This document shows positions 51,839 through 61,826 of a stretch of DNA of 64,000 nt, piece after piece. A program made the translations under genes and the position numbers. Source of the DNA: JBFMFB01 sp040752115 (GTDB taxonomy: Bacteria > Pseudomonadota > Gammaproteobacteria > Burkholderiales > Sulfuricellaceae); contig JBFMFB010000007.1 of assembly GCA_040752115.1 (NCBI GenBank), positions 15,807-79,806 on the forward strand, in the 5' to 3' direction. The number at the start of each line of letters is the position of its first letter. Positions within the stretch are counted from its first letter, which is position 1. The notes under the pieces were generated by a model, which did no database searches, was not told the origin of the DNA, and was given only the letters and a program-made list of their open reading frames with translations.

Positions 51839-53248
51839 ATGGCGGCAGCCGATGTTTTGAAGATGATCAAGGACAACGAAGTCAAATTCGTTGACCTGCG
51901 TTTTACCGATACCAAGGGTAAGGAACAGCACGTTTCCATTCCTTCGCACGTGGTGGACGAAGGCTGGTTCGAACACGGCCACGCCTTCGACGGCTCCTCC
52001 ATCGCCGGCTGGAAGGGCATCCAGGCTTCCGACATGCTGCTGATGCCCGATCCCGAAACCGCCAACATGGATCCGTTCATGGACGAATCCACCATGATCA
52101 TCACCTGTGACGTGGTCGAACCCGCCGACGGCAAGGGCTACGACCGCTGCCCGCGTTCCCTCGCCAAGCGCGCCGAAGCCTATCTGAAGTCCACCGGCAT
52201 CGGCGACACCGCCTATTTCGGCCCGGAACCCGAGTTTTTCATTTTCGATGGCGTGACCTGGAACATCGACATGTCCGGCGCGTCCGTCAAGATCGAATCC
52301 GAAGAAGCGGCCTGGGCTTCCAGCGAGAAGTTCGAGGGCGGCAACCTGGGCCACCGCCCGGCCGTCAAGGGCGGCTATTTCCCGGTTCCCCCGGTCGATT
52401 CCCTGCAGGACATCCGCTCCGCCATGTGCTTGGCGCTGGAGGAAATGGGCGTGCCGGTCGAAGTGCATCACCATGAAGTGGCCACCGCCGGCCAATGCGA
52501 AATCGGCACCAAGTTCAGCACCCTGGTGCAGCGTGCCGACTGGACCCAGGTTCTGAAATACGTGGTGCACAACGTTGCTCACGCCTACGGCAAGACCGCG
52601 ACCTTCATGCCCAAGCCCATCGTCGGCGACAATGGCTCCGGCATGCACGTCCACCAGTCGATCTGGAAGGGCGGCCAGAACCTGTTTGCCGGCAACGGCT
52701 ACGGCGGCCTGTCCGAGCTGGCGCTGTATTACATCGGCGGCGTGATCAAGCATGCCCGTGCGCTGAACGCGATCACCAACCCCGGCACCAACTCCTACAA
52801 GCGTCTGGTGCCCGGCTTCGAAGCCCCGGTGATGCTGGCCTACTCCGCCCGCAACCGCTCCGCCTCGATCCGCATTCCGCACGTCACCAACCCGAAAGCG
52901 CGGCGCATCGAAGTGCGCTTCCCGGATCCTTCCGCCAACCCGTACTTGGCCTTCTCGGCGCTGATGATGGCTGGCCTGGACGGCATCCAGAACAAGATCC
53001 ACCCGGGCGACGCGATGGACAAGAACCTGTACGATCTGCCGCCGGAAGAAGAGAAGAAGATCCCGACCGTGTGCTCCTCGCTCGATCAGGCGCTGGATTA
53101 CCTCGACAAGGATCGCGAGTTCCTCACCCGCGGCGGCGTGTTCTCCAACGACTGGATCGATTCCTACATCGAGCTCAAGATGGAAGACGTCACCAACTTC
53201 CGCATGACCACGCATCCGGTCGAGTTCGCGATGTACTACAGTCTGTAA
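51839..53248 (+). CDS. glnA: Glutamine synthetase, type I GlnA
   Basis: This 469-residue enzyme assimilates ammonia into glutamine as a dodecamer. AGGAGAAGAAA precedes the ATG. Conserved parts: DLRFTDTKGKEQHVSIP, HAFDGSSIAGWKGI (N-terminal active-site loop), the metal-binding YFGPEPEFFIFDGV, HHHEVATAGQCEIG, the ATP/metal region VGDNGSGMHVHQS, GFEAPVMLAYSARNRSASIRIP, and the adenylylation loop region NLYDLPPEEEKKIP with the tyrosine in its usual place. The sigma-54 promoter with two NtrC sites predicts induction under nitrogen limitation, and the tyrosine predicts GlnE control. Confidence 0.98.
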   Translation: MAAADVLKMIKDNEVKFVDLRFTDTKGKEQHVSIPSHVVDEGWFEHGHAFDGSSIAGWKGIQASDMLLMPDPETANMDPFMDESTMIITCDVVEPADGKGYDRCPRSLAKRAEAYLKSTGIGDTAYFGPEPEFFIFDGVTWNIDMSGASVKIESEEAAWASSEKFEGGNLGHRPAVKGGYFPVPPVDSLQDIRSAMCLALEEMGVPVEVHHHEVATAGQCEIGTKFSTLVQRADWTQVLKYVVHNVAHAYGKTATFMPKPIVGDNGSGMHVHQSIWKGGQNLFAGNGYGGLSELALYYIGGVIKHARALNAITNPGTNSYKRLVPGFEAPVMLAYSARNRSASIRIPHVTNPKARRIEVRFPDPSANPYLAFSALMMAGLDGIQNKIHPGDAMDKNLYDLPPEEEKKIPTVCSSLDQALDYLDKDREFLTRGGVFSNDWIDSYIELKMEDVTNFRMTTHPVEFAMYYSL

Positions 53249-53270
53249 GACTTTAAACAGGCTTTCACCT

Positions 53271-53299
53271 AAAAAGGGCGGGATTTCCCGCCCTTTTTT
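53271..53299 (+). terminator. Intrinsic terminator after glnA
   Basis: AAAAAGGGCGGGA pairs with TCCCGCCCTTTTT around a TT loop, and the T-run closes the stem. It separates glnA from mgtE. Confidence 0.92.
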
Positions 53300-53366
53300 A
53301 TTGGACGTATCTTCGCCGTCTCCTTTAAAATTCAGCCTTTGCCGACAATAGCCGGAACCTCCCGCG

Positions 53367-54809
53367 ATGACCGAAAACGAAGAAAGCGCGCAGCACGAAA
53401 GCGTTCAGGAGAGCCTGCAGCGGGTGATCGAGCTGCTGCAGGAAGAGGATCTGACGGAGACCCTGGTGCGCGGGCGGGAGAGAACCGAGGCCGAGCTGGC
53501 CGAGGCGTTGGCGCAGCATCCCAGTCTGGCGGAATTGCAGGGAGTTCTCGATGAGCTGCACCCTGCGGACGTGGCCTACATTCTGGAAGCGCTGCCGCTG
53601 GATCAGCGGCTGCTGGTGTGGGATCTGGTCAGGGCAGAGCGGGACGGCGAAATCCTGCTGGAAGTGTCCGATGCGGTGCGGGAAACACTCATCGCCAGCA
53701 TGGACAGCGAGGAACTGCGCGCCGCCGCGGAGCAACTGGACACCGACGAGATCGCCGATCTTGCGCCGGACCTGCCGCGGGAAGTGGTTGCGGACGTGTT
53801 CAAGTCGCTCGGCAGCGAGGAGCGCGCCCAACTGCAATCGGCGCTCTCCTATCCGGAAGACACGGTCGGCGCGCTGATGGATTTCGATATGGTGACGATC
53901 CGCGAGGACGTCAACCTCGAAGTGGTGCTGCGCGACCTGCGCCGCCTGGGTGCGCTGCCCGGCCATACCGACAAGCTGTTCGTGGTGGATCGCGACAATA
54001 TCCTGCACGGCGTGCTGCCGCTGAAGCGCCTGCTGCTGCATGACCCGGAGGTTTCCGTGGCGGCGGTGATGGCGGACGATCCGGTGGTTTTCAGTCCTGA
54101 CGACGAAGCGCGCGATGCCGCCTCGGCGTTCGAGCGCTACGACCTGGTTTCGGCGCCGGTGGTGGATGCCGACAACAGGTTGGTGGGGCGGCTGACGGTC
54201 AACACCGTGATGGACTTCATCCGCGAAGAAGCCGACAGCGACGTGCTGGCCATGGCCGGTTTGCGTGAGGAAGAGGATTTGTTCGCGACAGTGTGGCAAA
54301 GCGCGCGCAACCGCTGGATGTGGCTGGCGGTCAATCTGGTGACGGCATTCGTTGCCTCGCGCGTGATCGGGCTGTTCGAGGGGACGATCGAAAAGATCGT
54401 CGCGCTCGCCACCTTGATGCCGATCGTGGCGGGGATCGGCGGCAATTCCGGCAACCAGACCACCACCCTCATCATCCGCGCGCTGGCGCTGGGCCAGATC
54501 AGCATTGCCAATGCCCGCAAGATGATCGCCAAGGAAATCGGCGTGAGTTTGCTGAACGGGCTGGTGTGGGGCAGCGTGGTGGGGTTGTTCGCCTACGTGC
54601 TGTACCGGAATGTCGATCTGGGAGTGGTGATGGCGGCGGCGATGCTGCTCAACCTGCTGGTCGCCGCGCTCTCCGGCATCTTTATTCCGCTGGTGCTGCA
54701 CCGGATGGGCCGCGATCCGGCGCTCGGCTCGAGCGTGCTGCTGACGGCGACGACCGACAGCATGGGGTTTTTCATCTTCCTGGGGCTGGCTACGATATTT
54801 TTGCTTTAG
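53367..54809 (+). CDS. mgtE: Magnesium transporter MgtE
   Basis: This 480-residue Mg2+ channel is gated by cytoplasmic domains. The N-terminal superhelical domain (about 30-160) has LHPADVAYILEALPLDQRLL. The CBS pair (about 160-290) includes FVVDRDNILHGVLPLKRLL and LVSAPVVDADNRLVGRLTVNTVMDFI. The plug helix and a five-helix membrane domain follow, with TLMPIVAGIGGNSGNQTTTLIIRALALGQI holding the GNSGNQ selectivity motif. It starts about 70 bp after the glnA terminator. Confidence 0.96.
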   Translation: MTENEESAQHESVQESLQRVIELLQEEDLTETLVRGRERTEAELAEALAQHPSLAELQGVLDELHPADVAYILEALPLDQRLLVWDLVRAERDGEILLEVSDAVRETLIASMDSEELRAAAEQLDTDEIADLAPDLPREVVADVFKSLGSEERAQLQSALSYPEDTVGALMDFDMVTIREDVNLEVVLRDLRRLGALPGHTDKLFVVDRDNILHGVLPLKRLLLHDPEVSVAAVMADDPVVFSPDDEARDAASAFERYDLVSAPVVDADNRLVGRLTVNTVMDFIREEADSDVLAMAGLREEEDLFATVWQSARNRWMWLAVNLVTAFVASRVIGLFEGTIEKIVALATLMPIVAGIGGNSGNQTTTLIIRALALGQISIANARKMIAKEIGVSLLNGLVWGSVVGLFAYVLYRNVDLGVVMAAAMLLNLLVAALSGIFIPLVLHRMGRDPALGSSVLLTATTDSMGFFIFLGLATIFLL

Positions 54810-54859
54810 CGGGGTTTTGAAAAACGTAGCGAGAAGCTGTTAGGCAAGGAAAAACAGGC

Positions 54860-54942
54860 TGTAGGCTGGGGTAAGCGCAGCGCACCCCAGCAGGAACCTC
54901 CGATCGAATTGCTGGGGTTCGATTTTCTCACTCCAGCCTACA
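54860..54942. repeat. Inverted-repeat element, family E
   Basis: The arm TGTAGGCTGGGGTAAGCGCA... (54860-54892) is mirrored by 54909-54942 around a short spacer; the arm starts and ends pair well (TGTAGGCTGG with CCAGCCTACA, ACCCCAGCA with TTGCTGGGGT). The left arm itself also folds (CTGGGGT with ACCCCAG). Similar sequences are, from memory, frequent dispersed repeats in proteobacteria. A second short hairpin (GCCCC-ACC-GGGGC) follows at about 54949-54961. The 225-bp gap between mgtE and the flavoprotein gene holds nothing else recognised. Confidence 0.75.
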
Positions 54943-55034
54943 CGGGCTGCCCCACCGGGGCATCGCCGGCACGAAATAGCCCGCACGCAGTGCGGCACAA
55001 AACAGGCACTCATACGATCCTCAATTAGGAAAAC

Positions 55035-56429
55035 ATGCGCGAATTCGACCTGGTGGTGATCGGTTCCGGTCCGGGCGGCTACCGCGCCGCGGTGCTCGGG
55101 GTGATGCGCGGCCTGTCGGTCGCCATTATCGAGAAGGCGCAATGGGGCGGCTGCTGCCTTAACCGGGGATGCGTGCCGAAGAAAGCCTGGCACCATACCG
55201 CCCGCCTGATCGCATCCGGACAGGGGTTTGCCGGGCGCGGCGTGCGGGGGGTGCTGACAGCTGATCTCGATCAGGCGTGGCGGCATCAGCGGCAGGTGTC
55301 GGCCGCGGTGCGCGACAGCTACCGCGACTACCTGAAGCGCTTGGGCATCGTCGCCATCGAGGGGGAGGCCGCTTTCGTTGACGCGCACCGGGTGGCGGTG
55401 GACGGCAAGAAAGAAGTGCGGGGACGGCACTTCGTCGTCGCCACCGGTGCTTCCCCGTTCGTGCCCGCTCCCTTCGTTCTGACGCCAGGCAGAGTACTCA
55501 CCACCGATGAGCTGTTCGATGTCCCGCCCCCGCCGGGCAAGCGGATGGCACTCATCGGCAGCGGGGCGATCGGCACCGAGTTCGCTTTCATCCTCGCCAT
55601 GTTCGGGCTGGAAGTGGTGTGGATTGCCCAATCCGCACCGCTCGCCAACAGCCGCTTCAGCTCCCCCGCCCTCAAGCTGCTGCATGATGCGCTGCGCGAA
55701 CAAGGCGTAGTGCCGCGCACCGGCTGTCGCGCGCTTGGCGCCGAAATCACTGACGAAAGCGTGCGCCTTATGCTGGATGACGGCAGCACGGCAGAGGTGG
55801 ACTGGGTGCTGCTGGGTACCGGCCGCCGGCCGCATACCGCTGCGCTCAATCTGGCGGCGGCAGGTGTGACCGTCACCGACAGGGGATTCATTGCCGTCAA
55901 CGATTTCCTGCAATCAAGCATGCCGCACATCTACGCCATCGGCGATGTCTCAAATTCGCACATGACTGCCAATCACGCGCTGGCGGATGCCGCCGCAGCA
56001 GTGGCGAATATCGCGGCGCCGGGCTCGCGCCGGCGTGACAATCTGGCGGTGCCGGAACTGGTTTATTCGGCAATCGAGCTGGGGCGCATCGGATTGAGCG
56101 AGAAACAGGCCGAGGACGAGGGGCTGGAGCCGGCCACCGGCTTTGCCGCATTCGAAACCGACCCGTGCGCCCTCGGGCAGGATGATACCGCCGGTTTCGT
56201 GCGCCTGATCGCGGGCATGGACGACGGCCGCCTGCTCGGCGCGGAGGTGGCCGGCGCGGAGGCGGGGGAGCTGATTCATCTGATTGCCCTCCATTACGGC
56301 CGCGAGGACGCGCTCCGGCAATTCTCCCAAAGCTGCTACAACCATCCCGCGCGCGCCGAGGGGCTGCAGAACGCGGCCGAAACGCTTGCAGCCAGGTGGG
56401 GATTGGTGAAGCAGGTATTCGGCGGATAG
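55035..56429 (+). CDS. FAD-dependent pyridine nucleotide-disulfide oxidoreductase (dihydrolipoamide dehydrogenase-like)
   Basis: The protein has 464 residues. The FAD-binding DLVVIGSGPGGYRAAVLG (about residues 5-22) is followed by the redox disulfide in WGGCCLNRGCVPKK (about 38-51, C-L-N-R-G-C). The NAD(P) site is MALIGSGAIGTEFAFILAMFG, the second FAD motif is HIYAIGDVSNSH and the interface His-Glu pair is in CYNHPARAEGL near the C-terminus. This is the class I disulfide reductase fold, closest to dihydrolipoamide dehydrogenase. No 2-oxoacid dehydrogenase genes are near, so the true substrate (lipoamide, mercury, glutathione or another disulfide) is open. Confidence 0.88.
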   Translation: MREFDLVVIGSGPGGYRAAVLGVMRGLSVAIIEKAQWGGCCLNRGCVPKKAWHHTARLIASGQGFAGRGVRGVLTADLDQAWRHQRQVSAAVRDSYRDYLKRLGIVAIEGEAAFVDAHRVAVDGKKEVRGRHFVVATGASPFVPAPFVLTPGRVLTTDELFDVPPPPGKRMALIGSGAIGTEFAFILAMFGLEVVWIAQSAPLANSRFSSPALKLLHDALREQGVVPRTGCRALGAEITDESVRLMLDDGSTAEVDWVLLGTGRRPHTAALNLAAAGVTVTDRGFIAVNDFLQSSMPHIYAIGDVSNSHMTANHALADAAAAVANIAAPGSRRRDNLAVPELVYSAIELGRIGLSEKQAEDEGLEPATGFAAFETDPCALGQDDTAGFVRLIAGMDDGRLLGAEVAGAEAGELIHLIALHYGREDALRQFSQSCYNHPARAEGLQNAAETLAARWGLVKQVFGG

Positions 56430-56523
56430 CCGGGATTTTTTCTCCTTTCGGGAATAAAAACGCGCCTTCGCGTTCTTATGAATGAGGCCCATGAGCCTTG
56501 CAACTTTGCTGAAGGAGGGCATC

Positions 56524-56955
56524 ATGTTTTCTCGTATCGTTGTTCCCGCGGCATTCTTCTTCGCATATTCCTTTCCGGCGCCGGCGGCGCCGGTCGAGGA
56601 CGCATTCGCGCATTTCGAGGCGGTCGCTGCCGGCGATGTGGAACGGATCGTGCGGGGTTATGCCGACAACGCGGTGCTGCAGTGGGTGGGAGGGCCGCTC
56701 GATGGCGTTTACTATGCGGAGCGGGGGGGGCTGAGGGAGGTGTGGAGCCGCTTTGCCGCCGGCTCGGGCGGGCCGCTCAAGGCGACCGTCGCCAATACCG
56801 AGCTGAGCGAAAATCCGAACGGCGCGACGGTAACCGCCAACGTCGAATTCCAGGGCAAAACGGCTGTCAAGGTGCGCTACGTCCTGGTGTACCGGCAGGG
56901 CAAGGTGGTTAATGAAATCTGGCAGGTGGACCCGAATCTGAATATCGGATACTGA
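56524..56955 (+). CDS. Exported NTF2/SnoaL-like protein
   Basis: This 143-residue protein starts at the ATG at 56524, preceded by GAAGGAGGG. A signal peptide (FSRIVVPAAFFFAYSFPAPAA) suggests export. The mature part has the NTF2-like start VEDAFAHFEAVAAGDVERIVRGYADNAVLQW and ends with VRYVLVYRQGKVVNEIWQVD, the cone-shaped fold used by SnoaL-type enzymes and binding proteins. No catalytic assignment is possible. It sits just before the DUF2892 and msrPQ genes. Confidence 0.75.
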   Translation: MFSRIVVPAAFFFAYSFPAPAAPVEDAFAHFEAVAAGDVERIVRGYADNAVLQWVGGPLDGVYYAERGGLREVWSRFAAGSGGPLKATVANTELSENPNGATVTANVEFQGKTAVKVRYVLVYRQGKVVNEIWQVDPNLNIGY

Positions 56956-56993
56956 CCTGGATCGTTGCAACTTCTTTACCGAGGAGCAGGAAC

Positions 56994-57206
56994 ATGACGA
57001 AAAACGTTTGTGGCATCGAAAAAGCGCTGCGCATCGTGGTCGGACTCGTTCTCATCGGCCTGGTGTTCATCGGGCCGAAAACGCCCTGGGGCTGGATCGG
57101 CGTCATCCTGGTGGCGACTGGGCTGATCGGCTGGTGCCCGATCAGCAAGCTGGTCGGGATCAATACCTGTCCGGCCGGGCGGAAAGATCAGCCGTCGGGC
57201 GGCTGA
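56994..57206 (+). CDS. DUF2892 (YgaP-like) small membrane protein
   Basis: This 70-residue protein begins MTKNVCGIEKALRIVVGLVLIGL and has two hydrophobic helices (about 13-30 and 35-50), then WCPISKLVGINTCP, a conserved two-cysteine turn of DUF2892. These proteins occur alone or fused to rhodanese domains (YgaP), which suggests a link to sulfur or redox metabolism. A good GAGGAGCAGGAA ribosome-binding site precedes it. It lies between the NTF2-like gene and msrP. Confidence 0.85.
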   Translation: MTKNVCGIEKALRIVVGLVLIGLVFIGPKTPWGWIGVILVATGLIGWCPISKLVGINTCPAGRKDQPSGG

Positions 57207-57283
57207 ACCGGCGCCGCAATCGCGGGTCATATTTTTGTGGTGCAGGCCCGGCCGGGCTCGTCACCGCAAGACGGAGAGCCCGC

Positions 57284-58201
<918 letters not shown>

Positions 58202-58212
58202 GGAAGCGCAGC

Positions 58213-58821
58213 CTGAAACATCTCGCCGCGATCAAAAGCGCCGTCTTTCTCTTCTGCCTGCTGCCGCTTTCCGTGCTGGCCTGGCGCTGGTTTGACGGCA
58301 ATTTGGGCGCCAATCCGATCGAGGCGGTGACGCACGCGACCGGCGACTGGACGCTGAGGTTCCTGTTGATCACGCTGGCCCTCACGCCGCTGCGCGAGCT
58401 TTCCGGCCGGGATTGGCCGGTGCGGCTGGGCCGGATGCTGGGGCTGTATGCGTTTTTCTACGCGCTGCTGCACTTCGCGACCTACCTCTGGCTGGACCAG
58501 TTTTTCGATACCCGGGCGATCCTCAGGGACATCGTCAAGCGACCATTCATCAGCGTCGGGTTCGCGAGCTTCCTTTTGCTGATTCCGCTCGCGGCCACTT
58601 CTTCCCAAGCCATGATGCGGCGCCTGGGCGGCCGTTGGCACGCGCTGCACCGGCTGACATACCTGATTGCCGCGGGCGGAGTGGTGCATTATCTGTGGCT
58701 GGTGAAAAAGGACGTCACCCGGCCGCTGATTTATGGCGCGATCCTGGGCCTGCTGGCGGCATATCGCCTATACGGCGCTTACCGCCGCCAGCGCGCCAGG
58801 CCGTTTTCCACCAGCGAATAG
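58213..58821 (+). CDS. msrQ: Haem-binding membrane subunit MsrQ (YedZ), probable CTG start
   Basis: This inner-membrane ferric-reductase-like protein passes electrons from the quinone pool or flavins to MsrP. No ATG, GTG or TTG occurs between the msrP stop and the first helix. The most likely start is CTG at 58213, with GAGGAAG 6 bp upstream, giving 202 residues, the normal family length. Helices include AVFLFCLLPLSVLAWRW, TLRFLLITLALTPL, LYAFFYALLHFATYLWL with a haem-ligand histidine, HALHRLTYLIAAGGVVHYLWL with further histidines, and LIYGAILGLLAAYRLY. Its last 43 bp overlap the convergent RND pump gene. Confidence 0.85.
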   Translation: MKHLAAIKSAVFLFCLLPLSVLAWRWFDGNLGANPIEAVTHATGDWTLRFLLITLALTPLRELSGRDWPVRLGRMLGLYAFFYALLHFATYLWLDQFFDTRAILRDIVKRPFISVGFASFLLLIPLAATSSQAMMRRLGGRWHALHRLTYLIAAGGVVHYLWLVKKDVTRPLIYGAILGLLAAYRLYGAYRRQRARPFSTSE

Positions 58822-61800
58822 ACCGACGGCACCACCACCAGCGTGAGCAGGGTGGAAGTGATCATGCCGCCGATCACCGCTACCGCCAGCGGGCCGTTGG
58901 TTTCCGCGCCTGCGCCCAGCCCCAGGGCGGCGGGGAACAGCGCCAGGATGATGGTGAGCGAGGTCATCAGCACTGGGCGCATGCGGATCGGGCAGGCATC
59001 CTTGAGCGCCTCGTCCACCGGCATGCCTTCGGCGCGCCGCTGGTTGGTGAGATCCACCAGCAGGATGGAGTTCTTCGCCACCAGGCCGATCAACAGCACC
59101 AGACCGATCATGGAGAAAATGTTGATGGTGTGGTTGAACAGCCACAGTGCCGCGACGCCGCCAATGATCGCCAGCGGCTGCGCCAGCATGATGATGAAAG
59201 GTTGCAGGAAGGAGTTGAACTGGCTTGCCAGCACCATATAGAGCAGCACCATCGCGAGGGTGAAGGCGAAGATCATGTAGCTCACAGTCTTGCCGAATTC
59301 CTCGGCCTGGCCGATCATTTTCACGGAATAGCCTGGCGGCATGATATCCGCCGCAACCTTCTTGACCTTGGCCACCGCTTCGCCCAGGGGTATCGTCGGC
59401 GAGGCGAAAAAAGTCGCGGCGTATTGCAGATCGAAGCGCCCGATCACCGCCGCCCCCAGCGTTTGCTGGACGCTGGCGACCGTATCCAGCCGCACCAGCT
59501 TGCCGTCCTTGGCACGCAAATAGATTCGGTTCAGATCGGAAACCTGGTTGAACTCGCCGTCCTTGGCCTTGGCCCGGATGTAATAACGCTGTCCGTCGCC
59601 GGGTTCGTCGTTGTAGCGGGCGATATCCACGCCGCCGCTCAGCATGTTGAGGGCCAAAGCCACGTCCTGCGAAGACAGTCCGGTGGCGGCGATGCGGGTG
59701 CGGTCCGGAAGCAGCGTCAACTGCGGCAAGTCAAGCTGCAAATCCACGTCCATCCGTCCAATGCCCGGCTCCGCCGCAAGCTTTTGTTGCAGGGTTTGCG
59801 TCAGGCGGCCGACTTCGTTCAAATTCGGGCCGCTCAATACAAACTGCAGTGGCTCGCCGCGCATGCCGCCGACGATCGGATAGGGAGCGGCGAAGGCGCG
59901 CGCGCCGGGTATCTCCGCCAGCTCCTTGCGAATGATCGGGATAATTTCCTGCTGCTTGATTTTCCGTTCGCTGCGCGGCGCCATGCGCGCCACGACCAAA
60001 GCCTGGTTGACCTGACCGGCCTGGCCGAGACCGATCAGGGCAAATTCGGTGACGATTTCCTTGTGCCGGAACATGATCTCCTCGACCATGCGCAGGCGGC
60101 TGTCGGTATAGTCGATACTAGATCCCAGCGGCGTGCGCAGGTTCACCAGAAAACGACCTTCGTCCTCGTCCGGGGTGAAGGTCTTGCCGACGCTGGCGAA
60201 AAAGTAGCCGCTCGATATCACCACCAGCAGGGTGAGCCCCACCACCTTCCAGCGGTGTGCGAGCGCTTTGCCGAGCAGGTAGCGGTAGAAGTTGTCCATG
60301 CCGTGGAAAAATCGATCGAGCGCGTAGTACAGCTTTCCGTGCTGCTTGGCGACGTGCAGATAGCGCGAGCACAGCATTGGTGTCAGGGTCAGCGAAACGA
60401 ACAGCGACACCAACACGCCGAAGGTCACCACGACGGCAAATGATTTGAAAAATTGGCCGATGATGCCGCCGAGGAAAATCACCGGCGCAAAAATCGATAC
60501 CAGGCTCAGCGTCGCGGCGATCACTGCGAACACCACTTCCCGGCTGCCGTTGATCGCTGCGGTGACGGGGTCGGGGTCGATGTGCTCGCGGTGGCGAAAG
60601 ATGTTTTCAAGCACCACGATGGCATCGTCCACCACCACCCCGATCAGCAGCAAGAGCGCCAGCATGGTGAGCGAATTGAGGGTAAAGCCGGCAAAGTAGA
60701 TGACCGCCACCGCGCCCAGTAGCGAAACCGGAATGGCGGTGGCAATGATCAGCGTGGAGCGGATGCTGCGCAGGAACAGCCAGACGATCAGCGAGGCCAG
60801 CAGCGTCCCTTCGATCAAATGCTCTTTGAGCGAGTTGACGATTTCCTGGATGAAGATGGCATCGTTGGAAACGACGGTGAGCGTCATTCCAGGCGGCAGC
60901 TGCGGAATGATTTCGTTCTCCAGGCGTTTCTTGATCGCATCGACGATCGCCACGGTATTGGTGTTCGCGATCTTGACCAGGCCCAGGCCGACTGTTGCCT
61001 TGCCCATGAATCGCGCGAGCTGGCGGTAGTCGGCGAGGCCGTCTTCGATTTCTGCCACCTCCTTGAGCCGGATTGGCGCGCCGTTGCGGTAGCCCACTAC
61101 CATTTTTCCAAGGTCGTCGAGACGGTGAAATTCGAGATCGAGCTTGATCAGGTATTCCGTCTTTTTGCCAACCAGAAAACCGCCGGCGAGCTGCACGTGC
61201 TCCTTGCTGAACGCTTCGCTGATGTCCTGGGCGGTGACCTGGAACGCGGCCATTTTCGCCGGCAGCAGATTGACGCGGATGGTGCGGTCGCGCCGCCCGC
61301 CCAGGCGCACCTCGCCCACTCCGTCGATGGTTTCCAGCCGCTTCTTGATGACGTTGGTGGCGTACTGGTTGAGCTGCTGCTGCGTGCGGTCTCCCTGCAG
61401 CGCGAGCCACATGATCGGCATGGCGTTGGTTTCGACCTTGGCTACCACCGGCGGGTCGGCATCCTTGGGCAGCTGGCGCAACACCTGGTTGACTTTGGCC
61501 TGCACCTCATTGAAGGCGACATCGATTTTCTTGTCCAGGTTGAAGGTGATGTTGATCACCGACACCCCGGGCGACGAGCTGGACTGGATGTGCTCGATGC
61601 CCGGCACGCTGTTGATCGAAGTTTCCAGCACGTTGGTGACGCTGGAATCCACGATGTCGGGGTTGGCGCCCTTGAGGGTCGTGGTGATCGAAATGACCGG
61701 GAATTCGATATAGGGGTAGCGGTCCATGCCGATGCGCTGGTAGCTGATGACGCCGAACAGGATCAGTACCGCCGACATCATGAATGCCAGCACATGACGC

Positions 61801-61826
61801 TTGATGGAAAGTTCGGGCAGGGTCAC
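58779..61826 (-). CDS. RND multidrug efflux permease (HAE-1 family)
   Basis: This 1015-residue inner-membrane proton-driven exporter belongs to the AcrB/MexB superfamily. It starts MTLPELSIKRHVLAFMMSAVLILFGVISYQRIG. Typical features are two large periplasmic loops, GVVVDDAIVVLENIFRHRE in helix 4 with the proton-relay aspartates, and the second half beginning near LAHRWKVVGLTLLVVISSGYFFA. LVGLVAKNSILLVDLTNQ-type sequence (LIGLVAKNSILLVD) lies in helix 10, and the C-terminal region includes GMPVDEALKDACPIRMRPVLMT. It overlaps the adaptor gene by 4 bp. No outer-membrane factor gene is present, so it probably uses an unlinked TolC-like channel. Substrates are unknown. Confidence 0.95.
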   Translation of the reverse strand: MTLPELSIKRHVLAFMMSAVLILFGVISYQRIGMDRYPYIEFPVISITTTLKGANPDIVDSSVTNVLETSINSVPGIEHIQSSSSPGVSVINITFNLDKKIDVAFNEVQAKVNQVLRQLPKDADPPVVAKVETNAMPIMWLALQGDRTQQQLNQYATNVIKKRLETIDGVGEVRLGGRRDRTIRVNLLPAKMAAFQVTAQDISEAFSKEHVQLAGGFLVGKKTEYLIKLDLEFHRLDDLGKMVVGYRNGAPIRLKEVAEIEDGLADYRQLARFMGKATVGLGLVKIANTNTVAIVDAIKKRLENEIIPQLPPGMTLTVVSNDAIFIQEIVNSLKEHLIEGTLLASLIVWLFLRSIRSTLIIATAIPVSLLGAVAVIYFAGFTLNSLTMLALLLLIGVVVDDAIVVLENIFRHREHIDPDPVTAAINGSREVVFAVIAATLSLVSIFAPVIFLGGIIGQFFKSFAVVVTFGVLVSLFVSLTLTPMLCSRYLHVAKQHGKLYYALDRFFHGMDNFYRYLLGKALAHRWKVVGLTLLVVISSGYFFASVGKTFTPDEDEGRFLVNLRTPLGSSIDYTDSRLRMVEEIMFRHKEIVTEFALIGLGQAGQVNQALVVARMAPRSERKIKQQEIIPIIRKELAEIPGARAFAAPYPIVGGMRGEPLQFVLSGPNLNEVGRLTQTLQQKLAAEPGIGRMDVDLQLDLPQLTLLPDRTRIAATGLSSQDVALALNMLSGGVDIARYNDEPGDGQRYYIRAKAKDGEFNQVSDLNRIYLRAKDGKLVRLDTVASVQQTLGAAVIGRFDLQYAATFFASPTIPLGEAVAKVKKVAADIMPPGYSVKMIGQAEEFGKTVSYMIFAFTLAMVLLYMVLASQFNSFLQPFIIMLAQPLAIIGGVAALWLFNHTINIFSMIGLVLLIGLVAKNSILLVDLTNQRRAEGMPVDEALKDACPIRMRPVLMTSLTIILALFPAALGLGAGAETNGPLAVAVIGGMITSTLLTLVVVPSVYSLVENGLARWRR

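Noticed and set aside
58413..60443. 676-residue plus-strand open frame overlapping msrQ and the RND gene
   Set aside because: It is out of frame with msrQ and antisense to the RND pump, and its composition is typical of a shadow frame.
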